Below, in pieces: positions 43,423-50,725 of a stretch of 54,088 nucleotides of DNA. The stretch is from contig JAHJSB010000032.1 of NCBI GenBank assembly GCA_018830285.1, positions 1 through 54,088 on the forward strand, read 5' to 3'. The position numbers and the translations under genes were made by a program. How positions within the stretch are numbered: the first letter of the stretch is position 1; each line of letters opens with the position of its first letter. Source of the stretch: Alphaproteobacteria bacterium. GTDB taxonomy: Bacteria > Pseudomonadota > Alphaproteobacteria > Caulobacterales > Hyphomonadaceae. The notes below the pieces were generated by a model. That model searched no databases, had not been told where the DNA came from, and saw nothing but the letters and a program-made list of their open reading frames with translations.

Positions 43423-44721
43423 ATGTCGCACGTCTATATCAGCCATTCATCACAAGATCTCGACGCCCTGCTCGAAATTCACGAAGCATTACGGATGGCA
43501 GCGATACCTGACTGGTACGCGCCAAACGACACGGAAGACCGGCCAAAGGCTGATCAGGCCATTGATGACGCGTTCGCGATGATTGTCCTGGTCTCCGCCA
43601 GCGCAGTCAGGTCGAAATCGGTCAGGCAGGACGTGGAACGGGCAAAGGCACGCAATCTGCGCCTGATCCCCTTCCAGATCGACAAGGCGCGGCTGAACGG
43701 CTTTTTCAAGCACGAAGTGCTGCCTCACCTGAAACTGTCATCGACCTCAACGGATGCCACCGGGCAGCTCGTGGACGAGGTCCAGAAGGCCTACAAGCGC
43801 AAGTGTCCCGTGCTGGCGGTAATGAACCTGAAGGGCGGCGTGGGGAAGACCACGGTCACGAGCCAGGTGTTCGGTGCGTGGCAGGGCGCTCTGGGCGGGC
43901 GGGTGCTACTGGTCGACCTGGATCCGCAGTACAACCTGACCCAGACGTTCTTCGACATGGAGCACGCTGACGCCAGCGCGGCAGCCGACCGGTCCGTCAT
44001 TTCGCTGTTCGAGCGATCGCGCCTTCATTCGCGCGATGTGGTGAGCCCCGGAGAGAGCTGGCTGACCCTGTCGACCGAACCGTTCGCCGCCGTGCCTCGG
44101 ACCGACCTCATGCATGACTTGATGGGCACTGGCAGTCCCGGCGGACGGCTGGATCTTGTCTCCGGCCAGTTCGAAATTTCGAAATACGCATTCGCGAATG
44201 ATTCAGGCGCGCTTCAGAAGATCAAATCCCAGTTCCTGCGAATGGTGGACCATTATCGCAGTGAATATGATCTCATCGTGTTCGACACCAACCCGAACGC
44301 GACCTTCCTGACGCGCTGTGTGCTTGAGGCTGCGGACCGGGTGGTGGCGCCCATGCATGCGGACGTTTACTCGCTGAGAGGTGTTCGCCTGTTGAACCAA
44401 GTGATTGCGGAACAGGTCGAGGCCGGAAAACGCCCAGCGCTATCGGTCCTGTTCAATGCGGTCGGGCGCAGCGAGCAATCGACTTTTGAAGCCGATGCCC
44501 GCAATGGCCAGTACGATTCGAAAGCGGGGTTTGCTCTGTCGAAAGCCCTGCTGAAATCGGCCCTGCCCCGCTCCGGCCACCTCATGGTCAAGGCACCGAA
44601 AGATAGCGAGCCGCCCTGGCGCCAGCTGGTGATCCACTCCGGCAGAGGCGGCGGACTGAAGTCCATTCGCGAGAGCCTGAAGACCGTCGCGATGGAGTTG
44701 CAGACCCTGCTGGATGGGTGA
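43423..44721 (+). CDS. TIR domain fused to ParA-type ATPase, candidate immune protein
   Basis: A 432-residue fusion. Residues 1-90 form a TIR domain (VYISHSSQDLDALLEIHEAL; VLVSASAV; LIPFQI). Where NAD-cleaving TIRs have the catalytic Glu of WCxxEL, this protein reads SVRQDV, with Asp70. Residues about 128-430 form a ParA/MinD ATPase with deviant Walker A KGGVGKTT (137-144, signature Lys137), VDLDPQ (164-169), and a Walker B-like VFDTNPN in place of the usual DTPPS. No ParB, no parS-like repeats and no second subunit lie nearby, so it is not ordinary partitioning machinery. TIR effectors in bacteria degrade or cyclise NAD during phage defence. The gene sits alone between aroA-II and gor with a possible GAAGGA site. 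I know of no named system with this domain pair. Confidence 0.85.
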   Translation: MSHVYISHSSQDLDALLEIHEALRMAAIPDWYAPNDTEDRPKADQAIDDAFAMIVLVSASAVRSKSVRQDVERAKARNLRLIPFQIDKARLNGFFKHEVLPHLKLSSTSTDATGQLVDEVQKAYKRKCPVLAVMNLKGGVGKTTVTSQVFGAWQGALGGRVLLVDLDPQYNLTQTFFDMEHADASAAADRSVISLFERSRLHSRDVVSPGESWLTLSTEPFAAVPRTDLMHDLMGTGSPGGRLDLVSGQFEISKYAFANDSGALQKIKSQFLRMVDHYRSEYDLIVFDTNPNATFLTRCVLEAADRVVAPMHADVYSLRGVRLLNQVIAEQVEAGKRPALSVLFNAVGRSEQSTFEADARNGQYDSKAGFALSKALLKSALPRSGHLMVKAPKDSEPPWRQLVIHSGRGGGLKSIRESLKTVAMELQTLLDG

Positions 44722-44775
44722 GGCGAGGGCGTGGCAGGAGTGCGCCACGGGGGAGGTTTGCAGGGGCCCGGACCC

Positions 44776-46173
44776 TTACGAAGCGACTTCGGGGATCCAT
44801 TTCTGACGCATCGTGACGAGCTCTTCGGCGACGCTGGGATGCAATGCGCAGGTCCGGTCAAAGTCCGGCTTGGTGGCACCCATCTTGATTGCGATGCCGA
44901 CGGCCTGGATCATTTCAGCGGCGTCATCGCCGACGATGTGAACGCCCAAAACGCGCTCATCGTCGGCCTTCACAACCAGCTTCATGAGCACGCGGGTCGC
45001 GTCACCGTTGAGCATGTTCTTCATTGGACGAAAGCGGGTCTTGTAAATGTCGACGGCTCCAAATGCCTTGCGCGCTTCAGCCTCGGTCATGCCCACCGTG
45101 CCGACTTCCGGCTGGGTGAACACGGCGGTCGGGATGTCGGAATGGTCGAAGTGCCAGGGCTTGTCGTAAAACTCGGTCTCGGCAAAGGCATGTCCCTCGC
45201 GGATGGCGACCGGCGTGAGGGCGACACGGTCGGTCACGTCACCAACAGCCCAGATGCTTGGGACATTGGTCTTCGACCATTCATCCACGATGACGGCGCC
45301 GTTCTTGTCGAGCGCGACGCCTGCGGCTTCGCAGCCCAGCGTATCAGTGGTCGGCCGCCGCCCGACCGCCATCATGATGACGTCGGCATCGAGGTGATGG
45401 CCATTCTTGAGCTGGATGCGTAATGGAAGGTCGCCTTTGCCGGTGTCCTCGATCTTTTCGAACACGGTTTGCGTGACGACGCGGACGCCCGCCTCCTTCA
45501 GGCCCTCATGAACCGCCGTGCGGACATCTTCGTCAAAGCCTCGCAACACGGTATCACCGCGATAGACGAGACAGGTTTTCACACCGAGTCCGGCAAACAC
45601 GTGGGCAAACTCGACGGCGATATACCCGCCGCCTGCAATGACCAGGTGCTTGGGCAGAGTCTCCAAATCGAAAATCTCGTTCGACGTGATCGTGTGCTCG
45701 ACGCCCGGAAGCTCGTCCGATGACGGCACCCAGGGGCGACCGCCGACGGCGATCAGAATCTTGCGGGCGGTGATCGTCTTGCCGCTGGTCTTCAGGCGCA
45801 GCGTGGTCGCATCAACGAACTCGGCCCGCTCTTCGAACACTTCAACGCCCGCATTGACGAGATTGCGGTGATAGATGCCCGACAGGCGGTCGACTTCGGC
45901 ATGCATAGCGGTGGCAAAGACCTCATGGTCGTAGGAGACGTCGCCCACGCTCCAGCCGTAGCCCTTCGCAAGTTCGATGTGCTTTCCATAGCCGCTGGCA
46001 TAGACCATGAACTTCTTCGGCACGCAGCCACGGATGACGCAGGTTCCGCCCATCCGGTACTCCTCGGCTACTGCAACCCTGGCGCCCGAAAGGGCCGCAA
46101 GTCGCGCCGCACGCACGCCGCCAGAACCGCCTCCGATAACGAAGAGGTCATAGTCGTATGTCTTGTCGGCCAT
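44776..46173 (-). CDS. gor: glutathione-disulfide reductase
   Basis: A 465-residue FAD/NADPH disulfide oxidoreductase. FAD binding is GGGSGG (14-19), and the redox pair is Cys45 and Cys50 in GGTCVIRGCVPKK. NADPH binding uses GGGYIAVEFA, FAD is contacted by WAVGDVTDR, and the C-terminal HPSVAEE carries the catalytic His/Glu of the partner subunit. The spacing CVIRGC is typical of glutathione reductase of the plant/proteobacterial GR-type branch. ATG at 46173 follows AAGGAA. It is downstream of rpiA on the same strand, 97 bases away, and faces the TIR-ParA gene tail-to-tail. Confidence 0.94.
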   Translation of the reverse strand: MADKTYDYDLFVIGGGSGGVRAARLAALSGARVAVAEEYRMGGTCVIRGCVPKKFMVYASGYGKHIELAKGYGWSVGDVSYDHEVFATAMHAEVDRLSGIYHRNLVNAGVEVFEERAEFVDATTLRLKTSGKTITARKILIAVGGRPWVPSSDELPGVEHTITSNEIFDLETLPKHLVIAGGGYIAVEFAHVFAGLGVKTCLVYRGDTVLRGFDEDVRTAVHEGLKEAGVRVVTQTVFEKIEDTGKGDLPLRIQLKNGHHLDADVIMMAVGRRPTTDTLGCEAAGVALDKNGAVIVDEWSKTNVPSIWAVGDVTDRVALTPVAIREGHAFAETEFYDKPWHFDHSDIPTAVFTQPEVGTVGMTEAEARKAFGAVDIYKTRFRPMKNMLNGDATRVLMKLVVKADDERVLGVHIVGDDAAEMIQAVGIAIKMGATKPDFDRTCALHPSVAEELVTMRQKWIPEVAS

Positions 46174-46270
46174 CGATTGTTCCTTTTCCGTTGCCCGAAT
46201 TCGTTCAGTGCGCCGTAAAGCGCGCATGCGGGCAAACCATTGAATCTTCGGGAGATGTAAGGGCCTGAGC

Positions 46271-46972
46271 CTAGAATTCAAACACGGTAGCGCCGTTTTC
46301 ATTCCCGATGATCACCGTGCGGGCGATGTCGATGAACAGGCCGTGCTCGACAACGCCAGGCACATTTGACAGCCGCGCCGCCAGCGCTTCGGCATCGGGA
46401 ATCCGGCCGCAATGGCAATCGAGAATATAGTTGCCGCCATCAGTGACCAGCAGGTCAATACTCCCGGGCTGCTTGCGCAATTCGACCCGTGGCCGGTCGA
46501 TTCCAGCCGCGCACAGCACGTCGTAAACCGTCTTCGCCGTGATCGTGTAGCCAAACGGCGTCACTTCGACCGGCAAGGGAAAGGCGCCGAGCCGCTCGAC
46601 CTGTTTGGAGGGGTCAGCAATCACCACCATGTGATCGCTCGCGCTGGCGATGATCTTCTCGCGAAGCAGCGCGGCGCCGCCCCCTTTGATCAGATAGCCA
46701 TTGCTGTCGACCTCGTCGGCACCATCGACAGTGAGATGAATCCGGTCGATCTGTTCGAACGGGATCAGCGGTATGCCGAGGCTGGTCGCGAGGTCGCGGG
46801 TCTGTTCGCTTGTCTCGATACAGCGCACGAGCAACCCGTCAGCTATTTCGTCGGCCAGCATCTCGACGAAATACTTGGCGGTCGACCCGGTGCCGAGACC
46901 AATGGTCATGCCATCCTCGACATATTCCATCGCCGCCAGGGCGGCGTTTTCCTTTTCGTGCTCGTTTGCCAT
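46271..46972 (-). CDS. rpiA: ribose-5-phosphate isomerase A
   Basis: A 233-residue RpiA that interconverts ribose 5-phosphate and ribulose 5-phosphate. It shows IGLGTGSTAKYF (about 24-35), DGADEVDSNGYLIKGGGAALLREK (about 84-107, with the catalytic acid and lysine), VEVTPFG and DGGNYILD. The length is normal. AAGAAGGA in the end of glmU serves as ribosome site, and the start lies six bases past the glmU stop, so the two genes are cotranscribed. Confidence 0.95.
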   Translation of the reverse strand: MANEHEKENAALAAMEYVEDGMTIGLGTGSTAKYFVEMLADEIADGLLVRCIETSEQTRDLATSLGIPLIPFEQIDRIHLTVDGADEVDSNGYLIKGGGAALLREKIIASASDHMVVIADPSKQVERLGAFPLPVEVTPFGYTITAKTVYDVLCAAGIDRPRVELRKQPGSIDLLVTDGGNYILDCHCGRIPDAEALAARLSNVPGVVEHGLFIDIARTVIIGNENGATVFEF

Positions 46973-46978
46973 GTGTGG

Positions 46979-48352
46979 CTAGTCCTTCTTTTTGAGGGCG
47001 GCCTTTTCGGCGCTCTTTCGGGAACGGAAGCTGATCGCCCAGCCTTCGCGTTTGACGAGTTGGCCACGTGCCACCGCGAGCGCATCAGGCTCGACATTTT
47101 TCGTAATCACGCTGCCGGAACCGATGATGGCACCCTTGCCGATTTCGACGGGCGCAACGAGGGATGAGTTCGATCCCACAAAGGCACCTTCCCCCACCAG
47201 TGTCTGATGTTTCAGGAAGCCGTCATAATTGCAGAAGATCGTCCCTGCGCCGATATTCGCTTGCGCGCCGATGTGGCCATCGCCCAGATAAGCCAGATGG
47301 TTCGCCTTGGCGCCCTCGCCCATGTGCGTATTCTTTGTTTCCACGAAATTGCCGACGCGAACGCCCGCCTCGAGCACCGTGCCAGGGCGAAGACGGGCAT
47401 AGGGACCAATTTCACAGCCGTAAGCCACCTGTGCTCCCTCGAGATGACTGAACGCCCGGATTTTCGCGCCGCCCTGAACATGCACGCCGGGACCGAAAAC
47501 CACGTTGGGTTCGACCAGGACATCGGCTTCGAGCACAGTGTCATAGGAGAAGAAGACAGTGTCCGGCGCGACCAGCGTGACACCCGCAGCCATCGCGGCG
47601 ATGCGGCGCTGTGCCTGAAAGATGCCTTCGGCCTCGGCAAGGTCGGCCTTGCTGTCGCAGCCGATGAGATCGTCTTCGCCGCACTGGACAGCCCGGCAGA
47701 TTGCGCCCTCAGCGCGGGCCAGGCCGACAAGGTCTGTCAGATAGTATTCGCCCTTGGCGTTCTGGTTTGTCACCTTGCCGAGCAGGCGGAACATGGTCTC
47801 GGCGCGGCCGGCCATGACGCCAGAATTGCACAGACGCACGGCAAGTTGCTGCGGCGTGGCCTCGCGGGCTTCGACGATGGCATCGAGATCGCCGTCCTCC
47901 GAGAGGATAAGGCGCCCATAAAGCCCCGGATCAGCGGCCTCGAATCCAAGCACGCCGAGCGATGCGCCGGTATCCAGCGCCGCATAGAGGTCTTCAATGG
48001 CGCCGGCGGGCACGAGCGGACTGTCACCATAGAGGACGACCAAATCTCCGACGAAACCGTCCAGCGCCGTTTCAGCGCACCTCACCGCGTGACCCGTGCC
48101 CTGAGGCGGATCCTGGAACGCGATGGCTCCCTCCCCGAGTTGGGCGGTGACATGAGCAATGAGCATGGTCTGTGAGGGGTGCGCAATCACGACAATCCGC
48201 GAACATCCAACGCGACGCGCGAGGTCGATCGACCAGTCGACCATGGGACGACCGCCGACAGCATGCATGACCTTTGGCAGGTCGGACTTCATGCGCGTGC
48301 CCTTGCCCGCGGCAAGGATTATGGCAGCGCGGTCTCTGGCGATATTCGTCAC
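46979..48352 (-). CDS. glmU: bifunctional GlmU, UDP-GlcNAc synthesis
   Basis: A 457-residue two-domain enzyme. The N-terminal uridylyltransferase has LAAGKGTRMKSDLPKVMH (14-31), with YGDSPLV as the metal-binding strand. The C-terminal left-handed beta helix is built of hexapeptide repeats (IGPYARLRPG, NFVETKN, HLAYLGDGHIG) and acetylates glucosamine 1-phosphate. Its product feeds peptidoglycan and lipid A synthesis. The start codon is GTG. It heads the run glmU-rpiA-gor. In alphaproteobacteria glmS often follows glmU; here rpiA and gor do instead. Confidence 0.96.
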   Translation of the reverse strand: MTNIARDRAAIILAAGKGTRMKSDLPKVMHAVGGRPMVDWSIDLARRVGCSRIVVIAHPSQTMLIAHVTAQLGEGAIAFQDPPQGTGHAVRCAETALDGFVGDLVVLYGDSPLVPAGAIEDLYAALDTGASLGVLGFEAADPGLYGRLILSEDGDLDAIVEAREATPQQLAVRLCNSGVMAGRAETMFRLLGKVTNQNAKGEYYLTDLVGLARAEGAICRAVQCGEDDLIGCDSKADLAEAEGIFQAQRRIAAMAAGVTLVAPDTVFFSYDTVLEADVLVEPNVVFGPGVHVQGGAKIRAFSHLEGAQVAYGCEIGPYARLRPGTVLEAGVRVGNFVETKNTHMGEGAKANHLAYLGDGHIGAQANIGAGTIFCNYDGFLKHQTLVGEGAFVGSNSSLVAPVEIGKGAIIGSGSVITKNVEPDALAVARGQLVKREGWAISFRSRKSAEKAALKKKD

Positions 48353-48438
48353 GGGCGGGCCCTCTCGCTTTCCCCAGACCTTTCGCCTAGACCAAAGGCC
48401 GATTCAAGGCGAGTGGCGAGAGAGGAATTCATACAGGC

Positions 48439-49119
48439 ATGAGCGGAGCGTTTGACGGGTGGACGATTGTTTTTGATCTCGACGGAACTTTGGTCGACAC
48501 CGCGCCAGACCTGCTGGGCGCGCTGAACCATGTCCTGGTCGAAGGCGGGCTGGAACCCGTCACACTCGAAACCATCGCGACGATGATCGGCCATGGCGCC
48601 AAGGCAATGATCATCAAGGGCATGGCGGCGCAGGGTGTTGAGCCCGAAGCACACCGCATGGACGGCCTGTTCAACCAGTTCCTGGCCTATTACGAAGCCA
48701 ATATCGCCGTGGGTTCGCGGCCGTTTGAAAACGCCGTCACGGCGCTGGACCAGTTGGCAGCCGGTGGCGCAACGCTGGCCGTCTGCACAAACAAGCGCCA
48801 GAGCTCGAGCGACAGGCTGCTCGATACGTTGCAGCTGTCAGGCAAATTCGCAGCGATTGTCGGCGCCGACAGCGTGCCCGAGCGCAAGCCGCATGGCGAT
48901 CATATCCTGCTGACAATTGACCGTGCAGGCGGCGACCGGTCTCGCGCAATCATGGTCGGTGACAGCCGGACAGACGAAAGGGCAGCCCGGAATGCCGGGC
49001 TGCCCTTCATTTTCGTTCCATTTGGATACGAATCCGAAACTCAAGAAGAAATCGCGGCTGACCTAGTTGTCAGCAACTATTCGGAACTCGCTTCAGCTAT
49101 ACTTGCGCTATTGAGCTAA
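48439..49119 (+). CDS. gph: HAD hydrolase, phosphoglycolate phosphatase-like
   Basis: A 226-residue HAD subclass IA phosphatase. Motif I is FDLDGTLVDT (12-21), with Asp nucleophile and acid; the alpha-helical cap is about 25-90; motif II is VCTNK; the motif III lysine is in RKPHGDH; and motif IV is VGDSRTD. The sequence is closest in layout to Gph, which clears 2-phosphoglycolate, but HAD substrates are hard to predict. It diverges from glmU, and its stop overlaps the stop of the small minus-strand gene by four bases. Confidence 0.88.
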   Translation: MSGAFDGWTIVFDLDGTLVDTAPDLLGALNHVLVEGGLEPVTLETIATMIGHGAKAMIIKGMAAQGVEPEAHRMDGLFNQFLAYYEANIAVGSRPFENAVTALDQLAAGGATLAVCTNKRQSSSDRLLDTLQLSGKFAAIVGADSVPERKPHGDHILLTIDRAGGDRSRAIMVGDSRTDERAARNAGLPFIFVPFGYESETQEEIAADLVVSNYSELASAILALLS

Positions 49120-49358
49120 GCGACCGCTTCAGATCTCGGACGGTAGCTGGGGCGTGCTGCCCCCGCTTCGCCAGCTGCACGGCGACGGGGCATCCCGTTT
49201 ACCATGTTGCTGCGCACATCCGTGCGGGCACTACGCATCGCAGGCACGAATCCAGCGTCAACAAAGTCGACATCGACTTCATAGCCACGCTCGGCCCAAT
49301 ACGCGTTAATCTTCTCGCAAAGGCGCTTTGCGCCTTCTTCGTCACACCAGTCTTTCAT
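49116..49358 (-). CDS. small conserved protein of unknown function
   Basis: An 80-residue protein with a compact conserved core KDWCDEEGAKRLCEKINAYW and ARTDVRSNMVNGMP, followed by an unstructured Ala/Arg-rich tail. The first part predicts a short amphipathic helix and two strands (YEVDVDFVDA). No metal-binding or catalytic motif is apparent; two cysteines (Cys4, Cys14) could be redox or metal ligands. Similar short proteins occur in several alphaproteobacteria. The ATG at 49358 has GGAGAGAG nine bases upstream. The two perfect palindromes at 49533-49565 lie about 175 bases ahead of this start and are the nearest candidate control site. Confidence 0.7.
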   Translation of the reverse strand: MKDWCDEEGAKRLCEKINAYWAERGYEVDVDFVDAGFVPAMRSARTDVRSNMVNGMPRRRAAGEAGAARPSYRPRSEAVA

Positions 49359-49532
49359 GTTTTCTCTCTCCAGGCTTATTATTAATACTGGCGAATTACT
49401 TCCCCAGTGCCTGTCCTTCTCTAAATCCACACCGTGAACTGCTCATCAGCTCATCGCTTATGACATGAAGATGACTATGTTTGACGGGTTTCTCAAGGGC
49501 AATCTCGTATGAAAATCGCGTAACAATATTGC

Positions 49533-49565
49533 ATGAACAGATGTTCATTATGAACAGCTGTTCAT
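49533..49565. promoter_or_regulatory. two tandem 16-base palindromic operators
   Basis: Two perfect copies of ATGAACA-NN-TGTTCAT lie at 49533-49548 and 49550-49565, one base apart, so the centres are 17 bases apart, near two turns of the helix. Such symmetric sites are typical of TetR-type dimers binding cooperatively. A leftward promoter could overlap them (TTCATA and CAATAT with a 17-base spacer). Confidence 0.65.
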
Positions 49566-49794
49566 CAGCCCGTTCGCGGACCTCATTTGGCGCAAAAAAC
49601 CGGCAAGCCAGCGAAAAATAAGCAAATGCAGCTTGAGTTTAGCCCTGTGAGAGGGGGTATGATGGAACGGAAGCGGAAATAAGGCAATCCGCCTTATGCA
49701 TGCGAAACCGTAGACTTTAGGGACGCTGGGCTGCGTTTTTGCATAGATATTTTTCGGACGTGTGCCGCATATCGTGTCTAACGGTGTTCCTTGC

Positions 49795-49823
49795 TTGACG
49801 TTCGCAGGGCATCGGATTAACGA
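49795..49823 (+). promoter_or_regulatory. promoter of tRNA-Val
   Basis: A -35 box TTGACG (49795-49800) and -10 box TAACGA (49818-49823) are separated by 17 bases, placing the start about 10 bases ahead of the tRNA. Confidence 0.55.
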
Positions 49824-49840
49824 CGCGCTTCCCGGAACTG

Positions 49841-49915
49841 GGGCGATTAGCTCAGTGGTAGAGCACTGCCTTCACACGGCAGGGGTCGCAAGTTCGAACC
49901 TTGCATCGCCCACCA
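49841..49915 (+). tRNA. tRNA-Val(CAC)
   Basis: The acceptor GGGCGAT pairs with ATCGCCC, the anticodon arm CTGCC-TTCACAC-GGCAG has anticodon CAC, the T loop is TTCGAAC, and the discriminator is A with CCA encoded. Length 75. Confidence 0.95.
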
Positions 49916-49984
49916 TCTCAAACCTGTCAGGTGTCGTTGCCAGCACCCGTGGCGCGTGGCGCAAAGCGAAGTATAAGCGACGCG

Positions 49985-50725
49985 ATGAAGTTCCTGTTCC
50001 GATCCAGACCTGTTGTGATCCTGCTGGGTTTCCTGATCTGGGCCTGGATGGCCCTGATCGGACGCACGGTACGATGGACCGTGGAAGGCGATGCACAGGC
50101 CAAGGCATCGTGGGGCGCAGTTCCCGGCGTCGTCGTGGCGATCTGGCATTCACGAATCATGCTGATACCGGCGGGCTGGACACAGCTGATACGACACTGG
50201 CCCGGACGGACAGCAGGCGTGTCAATGTTGATCTCGATGTCGGGCGATGGCGAGCCGGTCGCCCGCGCCATGCGTCACCTCGGCGTTGGAACAATCCGCG
50301 GCTCGGCCGGAAACAAGAAGAAAGTGAACAAGGACAAGGGCGGCGCCCGCGCGGTGATTGAGGCTGTCAAATTGCTGAAATCGGGCGGAGCGGTCTGCAT
50401 TACGCCTGACGGCCCCCGCGGGCCGAACGAACAGGTCAGCCTGGGTGCGATCCTGATTGCGCAGAGATCAGGATCGCCTATCCTGCCTTATGCCGTGGCG
50501 AGCAAGCCGGCGAAACGCCTGGCTAGCTGGGACCGGTTCATCATCCCCTTCCCTTTCACCAAGGGCGCCATCGTGTTCGGCGAATTGCTGGAGACCCCGC
50601 GCGATGCAAAGCCCGAAGACTTGCGCGATGCGTTGCAGGGCCGGCTTGATGCCGCAACGCGCAGGGCAGATATGCTGGCAGGTTATGACGTGACGCCGCC
50701 AAGCGCCGGGACATCTCACACATGA
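49985..50725 (+). CDS. DUF374 lysophospholipid acyltransferase-like protein
   Basis: A 246-residue protein with one N-terminal membrane helix (8-27) and the DUF374 domain: AIWHSRIMLIP with the HX-type acyltransferase histidine, SMSGDGEPVARAM, GTIRGSAGNKK, and CITPDGPRGP. The family always travels with waaA and lpxK and is thought to acylate an early lipid A or phospholipid intermediate, though this is not proven. The start at 49985 gives a proper membrane anchor. It overlaps the waaA start by an ATGA, opening a chain of four overlapping genes. Confidence 0.88.
   Translation: MKFLFRSRPVVILLGFLIWAWMALIGRTVRWTVEGDAQAKASWGAVPGVVVAIWHSRIMLIPAGWTQLIRHWPGRTAGVSMLISMSGDGEPVARAMRHLGVGTIRGSAGNKKKVNKDKGGARAVIEAVKLLKSGGAVCITPDGPRGPNEQVSLGAILIAQRSGSPILPYAVASKPAKRLASWDRFIIPFPFTKGAIVFGELLETPRDAKPEDLRDALQGRLDAATRRADMLAGYDVTPPSAGTSHT

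Larger units (their letters stand above)
49359..49840. other. 482-base intergenic region rich in signals, no protein gene
   Basis: This is the AT-richest stretch of the window. It holds the tandem palindromes (49533-49565), a seven-base-pair hairpin ATAAGGC/GCCTTAT at 49679-49697, a weak stem plus T run at 49724-49740 (ACGC/GCGT then TTTTT), a second T run at about 49750, and the tRNA-Val promoter. A plus-strand small RNA ending near 49740 is conceivable but cannot be shown. Confidence 0.5.

Noticed and set aside
43423-44721. Ordinary plasmid or chromosome partition ParA
   Set aside because: There is no ParB gene or parS repeat nearby, and the first 90 residues are a TIR domain not found in partition proteins.
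49533-49565. LexA box of the alphaproteobacterial GTTC-N7-GTTC type
   Set aside because: The spacing between direct GTTC copies is 13, not 7; the symmetry is that of palindromic operators.
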